57,357 nt of DNA from Corynebacterium sp. (lineage in GTDB: Bacteria > Actinomycetota > Actinomycetes > Mycobacteriales > Mycobacteriaceae). The number at the start of each line of letters is the position of its first letter. Positions within the stretch are counted from its first letter, which is position 1. Location of the stretch: NCBI RefSeq assembly GCF_030538285.1, contig NZ_JAUNUG010000016.1:1-57357 (forward strand), read 5' to 3'. The notes under the pieces are model-generated. The model did not search any database and was not told the DNA's origin. It saw only the letters and a list, made by a program, of their open reading frames with translations. Positions 25,110 through 33,511 of this stretch are shown one piece after another. The translations under genes and the position numbers were made by a program.

Positions 25110-25167
25110 GTTACAGTGCCCTAGCTGTAACCTCTGTCACATGCTACTGACCGAGTGGTCGGTTAGT
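25110..25167 (+). promoter_or_regulatory. paaK control region: GlxR-like box, PaaR operator, extra inverted repeat
   Basis: TGTAA-CCTCTG-TCACA at 25126-25141 differs from the GlxR consensus by one base. ACCGAGTGGTCGGT at 25150-25163 with ACTG/TAGT flanks fits the PaaR site apart from the central CG (TG here). GTTACAG-N8-CTGTAAC at 25110-25131 is an additional perfect 7-bp inverted repeat overlapping the GlxR box. All lie 90-145 bp before the paaK start. Confidence 0.7.
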
Positions 25168-25254
25168 TAATAGCATTCACACATCTGCTCACCAACGGCT
25201 CCGGCCCCCACGCTGCCCCCTGGGCCGTAGGAGCCGTAGGAAAGGACAATCTCC

Positions 25255-26559
25255 GTGGCTTCCTCGACGGACATCACCTCCACGATCAACGGTCCCCAGA
25301 CCAGCATTGAGTACGCGTCTCGAGACGAGCTGACCGCTCTGCAGACCGAGCGCATGAAGAACTCTCTGCGCCACGCCTACTACAACGTCCCGCACTACCG
25401 TAAGGCGTTCGACGAGAAGGGCGTCCACCCGGACGACTTCAAGGAGCTCAAGGACATCGCCCTGTACCCGTTCACGGACAAGGCAGTTCTCCGCGAGAAC
25501 TATCCGTTCGGTATGTTCGCGGTTCAGAAGCACCAGGTAGCGCGTATCCATGCCTCCTCCGGCACCACCGGCCAGCCCACCGTCGTCGGCTACACCCGCA
25601 ACGACATCGAGAACTGGGCCGATCTCGTCGCCCGCTCCCTGCGCGCCGGCGGTGTCCGCCCGGGTGACCGCGTCCAGGTGACCTTCGGATACGGCCTGTT
25701 CACCGGCGGTCTGGGCCTGCACTACGGCGTCGAGAAGCTCGGTGCCACCGTCATTCCGATGTCCGGCGGCCAGACCGACAAGCAGCTCGAGATCATGCGT
25801 GACTTCGAGCCGGACGCCATCGTCGGCACCCCGTCCTACATGCTCAACGTGCTCGACCGAATGCGCGCCAACGGCATGGACCCGCGTGACTCCTCCATCC
25901 GCGTCGGTATCTTCGGCTCCGAGCCGTGGACCGAGGGAATGCGCCAGGACCTGGAGACCGGCTTCGGCATCGACGCCACCGACATCTACGGCCTCTCCGA
26001 GGTCATGGGCCCCGGCGTCGCCCAGGAGTGCATCGAGACCAAGGACGGACTGACCGTCTGGGAGGACCACTTCTACCCGGAGATCCTGAACCCGGACACC
26101 CTCGAGCCGGTGCCGGATGGTGAGCTCGGTGAGCTGGTGATCACCCCGATCACCAAGGAGGCCTTCCCGGTCATCCGTTACCGCACCCACGATCTCACCC
26201 GTCTCCTGCCGGGTACGGCCCGCTCCATGCGTCGCCTGGACCGCATCAGCGCCCGTAACGACGACATGATCATCCTCCGTGGCGTGAACTGCTTCCCGAC
26301 CCAGTTCGAGGAGCTCATCACGATGGACAAGAACCTCCGCCCGCGCTACCAGTGCGTCCTCACCAAGCGTGGCCGCATGGACCACCTGACGCTGGTCGTC
26401 GAGCATGCCCCGGGCCGCACCCCCGACGAGATCGTCTACTCGCAGTTCAACCTGCGCAAGCTGATCAAGGACCGCATGGGTGTCACTGTCGACGTCGATG
26501 TTGTCGATCAGGTCGACAGCGGCGAGGGCAAGGCCAAGCGCATCGTCGATAACCGCTAA
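25255..26559 (+). CDS. paaK: Phenylacetate-CoA ligase PaaK
   Basis: 434 aa from a GTG at 25255 with AAAGGA 8 nt upstream. AMP-forming ligase motifs: HASSGTTGQPTVVGYTRND (P-loop, ~102-120), YGLSEVMGPG, YRTHDLTRLLPG, DDMIILRGVNCFPTQ and a C-terminal KAKRIVDNR Lys region. It activates phenylacetate with ATP and CoA, the committed entry step. Followed 44 bp later by a transporter gene, likely one operon. Confidence 0.96.
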   Translation: MASSTDITSTINGPQTSIEYASRDELTALQTERMKNSLRHAYYNVPHYRKAFDEKGVHPDDFKELKDIALYPFTDKAVLRENYPFGMFAVQKHQVARIHASSGTTGQPTVVGYTRNDIENWADLVARSLRAGGVRPGDRVQVTFGYGLFTGGLGLHYGVEKLGATVIPMSGGQTDKQLEIMRDFEPDAIVGTPSYMLNVLDRMRANGMDPRDSSIRVGIFGSEPWTEGMRQDLETGFGIDATDIYGLSEVMGPGVAQECIETKDGLTVWEDHFYPEILNPDTLEPVPDGELGELVITPITKEAFPVIRYRTHDLTRLLPGTARSMRRLDRISARNDDMIILRGVNCFPTQFEELITMDKNLRPRYQCVLTKRGRMDHLTLVVEHAPGRTPDEIVYSQFNLRKLIKDRMGVTVDVDVVDQVDSGEGKAKRIVDNR

Positions 26560-26603
26560 CTAAGCGACACCCACCTCTTCCACCCCACAGAAAGCCCACC
26601 GCG

Positions 26604-27947
26604 ATGACCAACGACACTCTCGCCTCCGGCACAGCCGGCACCGGGACCACTCAAGATCCCCAGCCGATCACCGCCGAGCACCGCCGTGTCCTCTCCGGCG
26701 CCATGGTCGGTACCACCATCGAGTGGTTCGACTTCTTCATCTACGCCCAGGCAGCGGCGCTTATCTTCGCCGCCCAGTACTTCAACCCCGCCTCCAACGA
26801 ATCCGCGACGATGGCCCAGATCATCTCCTGGGCGTCTCTGGGCATCTCCTTCCTGTTCCGCCCCCTCGGCGCCATCATTGCCGGCCACCTCGGTGACCGA
26901 CTGGGGCGCAAGCCGGTCCTGGTGATCACCCTGGTGGGTATGGGTGGCGCGACCGTGGCAATGGGTCTGCTGCCCACCTACGCGCAGATCGGTATCGCAG
27001 CGCCGATCATCCTGGTCTTCCTGCGTATCCTGCAGGGCCTGTCCGCCGGTGGTGAGTGGGGCGGCGCCGCACTGCTCGCCGTCGAGCATGCCCCGGTCCA
27101 CCGCCGTGGTTACTTCGGTTCCTTCCCGCAGGTCGGCGTCCCCGCCGGCATGCTGCTGGCCACCCTGTTCATGCTGGTGCTGTCCGCGACCCTGACTACC
27201 GAGCAGTTCGAGGCCTGGGGTTGGCGTGTGCCCTTCGTCTCCTCGCTGGTTCTGATCATCGTCGGTTTCCTCATCCGCCGCCTGGTGGAGGAGTCCCCGG
27301 TGTTCTCCGAGCTGCAGGAGCTGAAGAAGAAGTCCTCCGCACCGCTGGCCCAGCTGTTCAAGCACCACACCGGCAAGGTCGCCCTGGCCGCCCTCATCTT
27401 CGCCGGCGTCAACGCCGCGGGTTACCTGGCCATCGCCTACATCGTCTCCTACGGCACCAACGTCGTCGGCTATGACCGCACCACCACCCTGGCCGTCACC
27501 GCCGCCACCGCGATCTCCTGGATCGCCGCCACCCTGGTCTTCGGCGCGCTGTCCGACACTCTCGGACGTAAGCAGGTCTTCGCGCTCGGTTACATCGGCT
27601 CGATCCTGTGGGCCATCCCGACCTGGCTGCTTGTCGATACCGGCAACGTCGCGCTGTTCATCATGGGCATGGTTGTCCTGGGCATCCTCCTCGGCTCGAC
27701 CTACGGTCCGCAGTCCGCGCTCTACGCCGAGATGTTCCCGGCCGACGTCCGCCTCTCCGGTGTCTCCATCGGCTACGCGATCGGTTCCATCATCGGTGGT
27801 GCCTTCGCCCCGATGATCGCCGCCCTGCTTCTCGACGCCACCGGTACCTCCCTGTCCATCGGCATCTACATCGCCGTGGTCTCCCTCATCTCGCTCATCG
27901 CGGTTCTCAACGTTCCGCGTGGCATCCAGGGCAAGTCCCTGCACTAG
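26604..27947 (+). CDS. MFS metabolite:H+ symporter, probable phenylacetate uptake
   Basis: 447 aa, twelve hydrophobic segments. MHS-family marks: TTIEWFDFFIYAQAAALIF in helix 1, LGDRLGRKPVLVITL between helices 2 and 3, LQGLSAGGEWGGAALLAVEHAP in helix 4, DTLGRKQVF in the second half. MHS proteins import organic acids (shikimate, citrate, aromatic acids). Placement after paaK and before a strong terminator argues for phenylacetate or a related acid; substrate not proven. Confidence 0.85.
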   Translation: MTNDTLASGTAGTGTTQDPQPITAEHRRVLSGAMVGTTIEWFDFFIYAQAAALIFAAQYFNPASNESATMAQIISWASLGISFLFRPLGAIIAGHLGDRLGRKPVLVITLVGMGGATVAMGLLPTYAQIGIAAPIILVFLRILQGLSAGGEWGGAALLAVEHAPVHRRGYFGSFPQVGVPAGMLLATLFMLVLSATLTTEQFEAWGWRVPFVSSLVLIIVGFLIRRLVEESPVFSELQELKKKSSAPLAQLFKHHTGKVALAALIFAGVNAAGYLAIAYIVSYGTNVVGYDRTTTLAVTAATAISWIAATLVFGALSDTLGRKQVFALGYIGSILWAIPTWLLVDTGNVALFIMGMVVLGILLGSTYGPQSALYAEMFPADVRLSGVSIGYAIGSIIGGAFAPMIAALLLDATGTSLSIGIYIAVVSLISLIAVLNVPRGIQGKSLH

Positions 27948-27963
27948 GAGTTCCGGCACGAAG

Positions 27964-27996
27964 ACCGCGTCACCGTTTCACGGTGACGCGGTTTTT
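27964..27996. terminator. Strong terminator after the paaK-transporter operon
   Basis: ACCGCGTCACCGT (27964-27976) pairs with ACGGTGACGCGGT (27980-27992), 13-bp stem with TTC loop, then TTTT. It covers the stop codon of the convergent nnr gene, whose last codons are part of the stem. Confidence 0.92.
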
Positions 27997-29492
27997 GCTG
28001 TCGCCTGCGGGATGGCTTCCGCGATGCGGGAGGCGGAGGTGGGGGCGGGGCCGTCGACGGTCTGAGCGGAGAGCCACGCGGCGTTGCCGTGGATGCTGGT
28101 GGCTTCCAAGACTCCGGGCAGCCCGGCGCGGGCGATCCACGCACCGGCGAGGCCGGCGAGAACGTCACCGGAGCCGGGGGTCGCGGCCCAGGAGGAGCCG
28201 GCATCGACGGTGGTGAGCGCGTCGTCGAGGCAGATGATGGTGCGGCGGCCCTTGAGGAGGACGGCGCAGCGTAGCTCCGCGGCGAGAGCGCGCACCGCGC
28301 GCAGCGGGTCGGTGCTTGCCTCCGGGAGGTCGCCGATCGCCTCGGCTAGTCGGGTGAATTCACCGGCATGGGGAGTGAGTAGAGCGTCGCCGTCGCGGGA
28401 ACGCAAGGCGGCGCGCAACTTAGGGGATTGGGCGAGAAGGGTGATGGCGTCGGCGTCGATAAGCAGGGGTTCGGGGCGGGCGAGCAGCTCGGCGAGCTCC
28501 GCGGCGGCGGCCTCGTCGGTACCGCGACCGGGGCCGACAACCCAGGCCTGGACGCGGCCGGTACTGGCAACGTCCCCGGAGATCACCACCTCCGGAACCT
28601 CCCGGACGATATCGCGGCCCAGGGGGCCGACGTAGCGGACCATCGAGCTGGTGGCGCGGACCGCAGCAATGGTCGTGAGGTAACCGGCGCCGGGGTAGGT
28701 CTCCGAACCGGCGCATACGCCGAGGACCCCGCCGGAGTATTTATCGTCGTCCGCGCCGGGTTCGAGCGGGACGCCCGAATGGACCGCGGCGAGGTCGATG
28801 AGGGGGAAAGGCCACTCGCGGCTCGGTGGGAGGGCGCGGAAAGTGAAGATCGGCCGGTGTGCGCGTAGCAGGGATGTCCCCAGCTCACCGGCCTCGTTGC
28901 CGATGTCAGCGACCAGTACCTCCCCGCACACGGTGCTCACCGCATGGGCATGGCGCAGGCCGCCGAAGGTGACGGTGACATCTGCGGTGATGTGATGCGC
29001 GGGGCAAGCGCCCGTATCGGCATCCACGCCGGAGGGCACATCGACAGCGACGATCGGCGCCTCCACCTCCTCCAACCAGGCGCCCAGCGCAGGGGAGAGC
29101 CCACCGGAACCGCCGATGCCGAGGATGCCGTCGATGATCAGATCCCAGGAAGCCGGATCAGGAAGCTTATCGTGGATAGTGCCCCCGGCCTGGTCGAAGG
29201 CGGCCAGGGCGCGCTCGTGCACGCGGCCCTCGCGGCCGAGGAGGACGGCGTCGACGTGGTGGTCCGCCGCCAGTTCAGCCCCGGCATAAAGTGCGTCACC
29301 GCCGTTGCCTCCCGCGCCGACGAGCAACAGGACCTGCGGATCGCGCATCTCCTTCAGCAATGTCCGCGCGGCGAGGGCCACGGCGTGAGCGGCCTGGCGC
29401 ATGAGCTGGTCGTCGGCGGACTGGGCGTCGAGAAGCACCTGCTCACAGGCGCGGATGACGGAGACGGGGTACGCGGCACTGGGCAGGATCAT
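27978..29492 (-). CDS. nnr: Bifunctional NAD(P)H-hydrate epimerase / ADP-dependent dehydratase
   Basis: 504 aa. N-terminal YjeF epimerase domain: LMRQAAHAVALAA, VLLLVGAGGNGGDALYAGAELA, DLIIDGILGIGGSGGLSP, VAVDVPSGVDADTG. C-terminal ribokinase-like dehydratase domain: KYSGGVLGVCAGSETYPGA, LIDADAITLLA, LLTPHAGEFTRL, VLLKGRRTIIC, and GSGDVLAGLAGAWIA. Repairs hydrated NAD(P)H. Complete and normal length. Followed 9 bp upstream-side by the nei-like gene on the same strand. Confidence 0.93.
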   Translation of the reverse strand: MILPSAAYPVSVIRACEQVLLDAQSADDQLMRQAAHAVALAARTLLKEMRDPQVLLLVGAGGNGGDALYAGAELAADHHVDAVLLGREGRVHERALAAFDQAGGTIHDKLPDPASWDLIIDGILGIGGSGGLSPALGAWLEEVEAPIVAVDVPSGVDADTGACPAHHITADVTVTFGGLRHAHAVSTVCGEVLVADIGNEAGELGTSLLRAHRPIFTFRALPPSREWPFPLIDLAAVHSGVPLEPGADDDKYSGGVLGVCAGSETYPGAGYLTTIAAVRATSSMVRYVGPLGRDIVREVPEVVISGDVASTGRVQAWVVGPGRGTDEAAAAELAELLARPEPLLIDADAITLLAQSPKLRAALRSRDGDALLTPHAGEFTRLAEAIGDLPEASTDPLRAVRALAAELRCAVLLKGRRTIICLDDALTTVDAGSSWAATPGSGDVLAGLAGAWIARAGLPGVLEATSIHGNAAWLSAQTVDGPAPTSASRIAEAIPQATAKTASP

Positions 29493-29501
29493 GTCCCCAG
29501 G

Positions 29502-30311
29502 CTACGCCTGGCACGAGGGACACCAGAAGAGATTGCGGCCCTCCATGACCCGCTGGCTGATCGGCGCGCCGCAGACATAACAGGGCAGGCCCGCGCGGCG
29601 GTAGACGTACACCTCGCCGCCGTGATCATCCTTCCGGGGTTCACGCGCCATCGCCTCCGGAGTGTGTTCCGGGCGGACGGTATCGATGCGCCCGGTTTCC
29701 ACACCCTCCGCCATCAGCCCCACGAGGTCCGCCCAGATGCTGTCGAACTCGTTGCGTTCCAGCTGCGTGCCGGGCCGGAAAGGGGAGATACCCAGGCGGA
29801 AGAGGGTTTCCGCGCGGTAGATGTTGCCCACCCCGGCGAAGAGCTTCTGGTCCATGAGCTGCGAGCCGATGCTGCGCCGCGAACGGTGGACACGTGCCCA
29901 CAGAGCCTCCGGGTCGGCGTCATCGCGGATGGGATCCTCACCGGATTTCGCGCGGATCGCCGCGTACTCCTCATCGGTGATCAGCCGGCAGGCCTGCGGC
30001 CCGCGCAGGTGGGCGGCCTGCTCACCGTCACTGATGCGCAGGCGAATCTGCCCGGTCTGCTCCGCCGCCGGCTCGAACTTCAACTGCCCGATCAACCCAA
30101 GATGGATGTAGACGATGTGCTCCGGGTGCGGGGTATCGAAATCGATGAACAAATGCTTGCCGACGGCCTCGGCGCGGGCGATGCGGGCGGCGTCGATAAG
30201 CGATGCCTCGGCGGCGAAACGCCCCTGCGGGGACGTCACCTCCACTTCGTCGCCGGTGAAGCGGGCGTTCAGTTCGCGGGCGAGACGGTGGAGCACATGA
30301 CCTTCGGGCAT
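29502..30311 (-). CDS. Fpg/Nei-family DNA glycosylase (endonuclease VIII-like)
   Basis: 269 aa from ATG 30311, giving MPEGHVLHRLARELN so that Pro2 (nucleophile after Met removal) and Glu3 are correctly placed; the longer open frame would bury them. Lys of the HLFIDFD loop region (GKHLFIDF), helix-2-turn-helix QLMDQKLFAGVGNIYRAETLFRLG, and a C-terminal zinc finger CYVCGAPI .. CPSC. MPEGH points to the Nei2 branch rather than MutM (MPELPE). Excises oxidised pyrimidines with AP lyase activity. Confidence 0.9.
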   Translation of the reverse strand: MPEGHVLHRLARELNARFTGDEVEVTSPQGRFAAEASLIDAARIARAEAVGKHLFIDFDTPHPEHIVYIHLGLIGQLKFEPAAEQTGQIRLRISDGEQAAHLRGPQACRLITDEEYAAIRAKSGEDPIRDDADPEALWARVHRSRRSIGSQLMDQKLFAGVGNIYRAETLFRLGISPFRPGTQLERNEFDSIWADLVGLMAEGVETGRIDTVRPEHTPEAMAREPRKDDHGGEVYVYRRAGLPCYVCGAPISQRVMEGRNLFWCPSCQA

Positions 30312-30351
30312 GGACAACATTGTAGTCATCGCAGGTGACAGGGCATAAACT

Positions 30352-30367
30352 GTGCGCAGCTGCGCAC
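30352..30367. repeat. Palindrome GTGCGCAGCTGCGCAC, copy 3
   Basis: Perfect 16-mer between the divergent nei-like gene and the AlbA_2 gene; its last two bases are the first two of the 12-bp iterated array. Left flank AAACT mirrors the AGTT flank of copies 1 and 2. Unlike copies 1, 2 and 4 it is not at a gene end, which argues against a terminator-only role. Confidence 0.85.
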
Positions 30368-30440
30368 ATCCCACTTAACATCCCACTGAACATCCCCCTC
30401 AACATCCCACATTGTTATGTTGGGTGTTATGTTGAGTGGG
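30366..30440. repeat. 12-bp iterated array and inverted half, upstream and over the AlbA_2 start
   Basis: Four tandem 12-mers: ACATCCCACTTA (30366), ACATCCCACTGA (30378), ACATCCCCCTCA (30390), ACATCCCACATT (30402). They are followed by GTTATGTTGGGT (30414) and GTTATGTTGAGT (30426), related to the reverse complement of the unit, then GGGAAG. Both candidate ATGs (30417 and 30429) lie inside these units and no Shine-Dalgarno exists, so binding here would block initiation directly. A second related block follows the gene. Confidence 0.85.
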
Positions 30441-31859
30441 AAGTTGGAGGGCACCATCGCGCAGCTGCGGTTGATCGGTACCGATAAGCAGCGGGTGGAG
30501 GTCAAAAGCGGCGTAGGGAAGAACATCCGCGAGACTCTGAGTGCCTTCTCCAACTCCGGTGGTGGGTTGATCATCATCGGCCTCTCCGAAGCTGATGGGT
30601 TCGTGCCGGTGGAGGGTTTCAACGTACGGAAGGCGCAGGACGAGCTGATTTCCCGATGTGAGCAGCTCATCCCGGTGGTCCGCCCGGAAGTGGAGATCGA
30701 CCATATTGATGGCGCTCCGGTCCTCGTGGTCACCGTCCCGGAGATGCCCGCCTACGACAAGCCCTGCTATATCGCTGAACAGGGCCGTTATCGCGGCAGC
30801 TACCGACGCACGGGGGACGGTGACCTGCGGCTCGAGCAGTACGAGGTGGATCGGCTCGTCGAGGAACACGCACAACCCCGGTGGGATGAGGAACCTGTCG
30901 AGGAGGCGCAGGTCGATGATCTCGATCCGGACATCCTGCAGCCCTATCTCAGCGGGCAGCGGGCGCTGCGGCCTAAATCTTTTGCACATGGCGAGGCCCA
31001 GGCCCTCAAGTACCTGCGGGTGACCAAGGACGGGCATGTGACGTTGGCTGCCCTGTTGGCGATGGGTGAGTATCCGCAGGAGTTCTTTCCCCGGTTGACG
31101 GTGACATTCGCAGTGTTTCCCGGCACCTCCAAAGGTGATGTGACCACGGGAATCAGGCTGCTGGACAGCGCCACCCTAGGCGGGCCGATCCCGGAACTGG
31201 TGGATTCGGTGGTGGAGATGGTCAACAAGAACATGCGCACGGGCGGTCTCATCGGGGATACGTTCCGCACCGAACTGCCGGACTATCCGCTGGTGGCGGT
31301 GCGCGAGGCTGTCGTCAACGCGCTCAAGCACAGAGACTATTCGCCCAGCGCCCGCGGCACGCAGGTGCAGGTGAACATGTTCGTCGATCGGCTGGAGATA
31401 ACCAATCCCGGGGGACTGTTCGGCGCGGTGACAGTGCAGTCGCTCGGGGAAGCGGGAGTAAGTTCTACCCGCAACCAACGTCTGGCGACTTTCCTGGAGA
31501 CCGCGGCTTTCCCCAGCGGGGGCGCGGTCGCGGAGAATCGTGGCACGGGAATCGCGGTCATCCAGTCTTCGCTGGCGCAGGCTCTCATGCCCGTCGCGGA
31601 AGTACAGAACTCGCTCACGCATTTCACAATTGTGTTCCGGCGTCGCAAGGTTGCTCCTGCGGAACGCTATGGGACTGCGCGGGAGCAGGTCCGGGAGATC
31701 CTCTGGAACCGGGAGAGCGCGAGCACAACCGAGTTGGTGGAACAGACAAAGCTGAGCCGCACCGCGATCCAGAAGGCGGTTAATGAACTTATCGACGCCG
31801 GCGATGTCGAGCCGACGGAGCCGCCCCGCAGCCCCAAGCAGCGTTACCGCCGAACATAA
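30429..31859 (+). CDS. AlbA_2 (Schlafen-like) ATP-binding transcriptional regulator with C-terminal winged helix
   Basis: 476 aa from ATG 30429 (480 from 30417). Residues ~1-110 are an AlbA_2/Schlafen domain: VEVKSGVGKNIRETLSAFSN, SGGGLIIIGLSEADGF. The middle has a GHKL-like ATP-binding segment: YPLVAVREAVVNALKHRDYS, then FVDRLEITNPGGLFG and ENRGTGIAVIQSSLAQA. The end (~425-476) is a winged helix: ASTTELVEQTKLSRTAIQKAVNELIDAG. Such proteins are predicted regulators, frequent near mobile or defence genes; few have known targets. Repeats overlap its start and follow its stop, so autoregulation is likely. The flanking genes nei-like and DUF1846 are unrelated, and the gene plus repeats looks like a self-contained cassette. 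Confidence 0.82.
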   Translation: MLSGKLEGTIAQLRLIGTDKQRVEVKSGVGKNIRETLSAFSNSGGGLIIIGLSEADGFVPVEGFNVRKAQDELISRCEQLIPVVRPEVEIDHIDGAPVLVVTVPEMPAYDKPCYIAEQGRYRGSYRRTGDGDLRLEQYEVDRLVEEHAQPRWDEEPVEEAQVDDLDPDILQPYLSGQRALRPKSFAHGEAQALKYLRVTKDGHVTLAALLAMGEYPQEFFPRLTVTFAVFPGTSKGDVTTGIRLLDSATLGGPIPELVDSVVEMVNKNMRTGGLIGDTFRTELPDYPLVAVREAVVNALKHRDYSPSARGTQVQVNMFVDRLEITNPGGLFGAVTVQSLGEAGVSSTRNQRLATFLETAAFPSGGAVAENRGTGIAVIQSSLAQALMPVAEVQNSLTHFTIVFRRRKVAPAERYGTAREQVREILWNRESASTTELVEQTKLSRTAIQKAVNELIDAGDVEPTEPPRSPKQRYRRT

Positions 31860-31919
31860 CACTCAACATCCCACTTAACATCCCACAGTGTTATGCCGAG
31901 TGGGATGTTAGGTGGGAAG
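31854..31919. repeat. Downstream repeat block matching the upstream array
   Basis: Starts within the last codons of the AlbA_2 gene: CATAACACT (31855-31863), then CAACATCCCACTT and AACATCCCAC, then AGTGTTATG (31887-31895) forming a 9-bp inverted pair around two direct units, then GAGTGGGATGTT and GGTGGGAAG as inverted units up to 31919. The same words occur in the upstream block (CAACATCCCACA, TGTTATG, GAGTGGGAAG), so the gene lies between two related copies. As a hairpin this could also terminate transcription. Confidence 0.8.
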
Positions 31920-31988
31920 CTCGGGGAGGGGTGTTGGCGGTAGAGTCAATGCAGTCAGATCCATCACCACGCAGGGGACGAAAAACGC

Positions 31989-33482
31989 ATGCCGCACAAG
32001 ATCGGATTCGATCGCGAACGCTACATCGAGATGCAGTCGGAGCACATCAACGCCCGACGCGCGGAGATCGGCGGCAAGCTCTATCTGGAGATGGGCGGCA
32101 AGCTTTTCGACGACATGCACGCCTCCCGCGTCCTGCCCGGTTTCACCCCGGACAACAAGATCGCCATGCTCGAGCGGATCAAGGACGACCTGGAGATCAT
32201 CGTCTGTCTCAACGCCAAGGACCTGGAGCGGCAGAAAGTCCGCGCCGACCTGGGTATTCCTTATGAGGAGGATGCCCTGCGCCTCATCGACGTGTTCCGC
32301 GAGCGCGGCTTCCTCGTCGAGCACGTGGTGATGACCCAGCTCACCGACGACAACCCCCTCGCCCACGCGTTCATGGATCGTCTGCAGCGCCTCGGGATGA
32401 AGGTCTACCGCCACCGTGTCATCCCCGGCTACCCGACGGATACCCGCCGCATCGTCTCCGAGGAGGGCTTCGGCGTCAACGATTATGTGGAGACCAGCCG
32501 CGACGTCGTGGTGGTCACCGCGCCGGGGCCCGGCTCCGGCAAGCTCGCCACCTGCCTGTCGCAGGTGTACCACGAGTATCAGCGGGGGGTGAAGGCCGGT
32601 TACGCCAAGTTCGAGACCTTCCCCATCTGGAACCTGCCCCTGGAACACCCGGTCAACCTCGCCTACGAGGCAGCCACCGCGGACCTCGACGACATCAACG
32701 TCATCGACCCTTTCCACCTCTCCGCCTACGGCCGTCAGGTGACCAGCTACAACCGCGACGTCGAAGTTTTTCCTCTGCTGCGCACCCTCCTGGAGACCCT
32801 GGCCGGTGACAGCCCCTACCAGTCGCCGACGGACATGGGCGTCAACATGGTCGGCTACTGCATCTCCGACGACGAGGTCTGCCGCGAAGCCTCCCGCCAG
32901 GAGATCGTCCGCCGCTACTACAAGGCGCTTGTCGACGAACGCCGCGACGACCTCGACGACGTCGTCTCCTCCCGCATCGGCATGGTCATGTCCAAGGCAC
33001 GCACCACGGTGGAGGATCGCCGGGTCGTCGCCCCCGCGCTGGCGGTCGCCGAGCAGACCGGGGAACCCGGCTCCGCCATGGAGCTGGCCGACGGCACCAT
33101 CATCACCGGCAAGACCACCCCCCTCCTGGGCTGCTCCGCCGGCATGCTGCTCAACGCCCTCAAGCACCTGGCCGGCATCGACCGCGAGCAGCACCTGCTC
33201 TCCCCGGAGTCGATCGAGCCGATCCAGACACTGAAAACCGAACACCTCGGCTCCCGCAACCCGCGCCTGCACACCGACGAGGTGCTCATCGCCCTGTCAG
33301 TCTCTGCGGCGAGCAGCGACGAGGCGCGCCGGGCCCTGGCCGAACTGAAGAACCTCCACGGATGCGAGGCCCACACCACCACCATCCTCGGTTCGGTGGA
33401 TGAGGGCATCTTCCGCAACCTCGGCGTACTGGTCACCTCCGAGCCGGAGTACTGGCGCAAGTCGCTGTACCGGAAGCGTTAG
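31989..33482 (+). CDS. DUF1846 family protein
   Basis: 497 aa, the usual length. Begins [20 protein letters not shown]; conserved stretches [17 protein letters not shown] (a P-loop-like GPGSGK at ~181), [70 protein letters not shown] precedes the ATG. DUF1846 proteins are conserved in Firmicutes and actinobacteria; structures suggest a nucleotide-binding fold, but no function is established to my knowledge. Single gene followed by trhO 30 bp downstream. Confidence 0.9.
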   Translation: MPHKIGFDRERYIEMQSEHINARRAEIGGKLYLEMGGKLFDDMHASRVLPGFTPDNKIAMLERIKDDLEIIVCLNAKDLERQKVRADLGIPYEEDALRLIDVFRERGFLVEHVVMTQLTDDNPLAHAFMDRLQRLGMKVYRHRVIPGYPTDTRRIVSEEGFGVNDYVETSRDVVVVTAPGPGSGKLATCLSQVYHEYQRGVKAGYAKFETFPIWNLPLEHPVNLAYEAATADLDDINVIDPFHLSAYGRQVTSYNRDVEVFPLLRTLLETLAGDSPYQSPTDMGVNMVGYCISDDEVCREASRQEIVRRYYKALVDERRDDLDDVVSSRIGMVMSKARTTVEDRRVVAPALAVAEQTGEPGSAMELADGTIITGKTTPLLGCSAGMLLNALKHLAGIDREQHLLSPESIEPIQTLKTEHLGSRNPRLHTDEVLIALSVSAASSDEARRALAELKNLHGCEAHTTTILGSVDEGIFRNLGVLVTSEPEYWRKSLYRKR

Positions 33483-33511
33483 CCCGATGGCCACGGGATA
33501 GAATCACCCCC

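Noticed and set aside
26556-27959. 467-codon open frame opposite the MFS transporter
   Set aside because: Acidic low-complexity translation antisense to a complete 12-helix transporter.
30366-30413. CRISPR-like array
   Set aside because: Unit is 12 bp repeated head to tail with no spacers and no cas genes; an operator or iteron array fits.
31801-31920. Target-site duplication of a transposon around the AlbA_2 gene
   Set aside because: The flanking repeats are related but not identical and contain multiple internal units, more like regulator sites than a short duplication.
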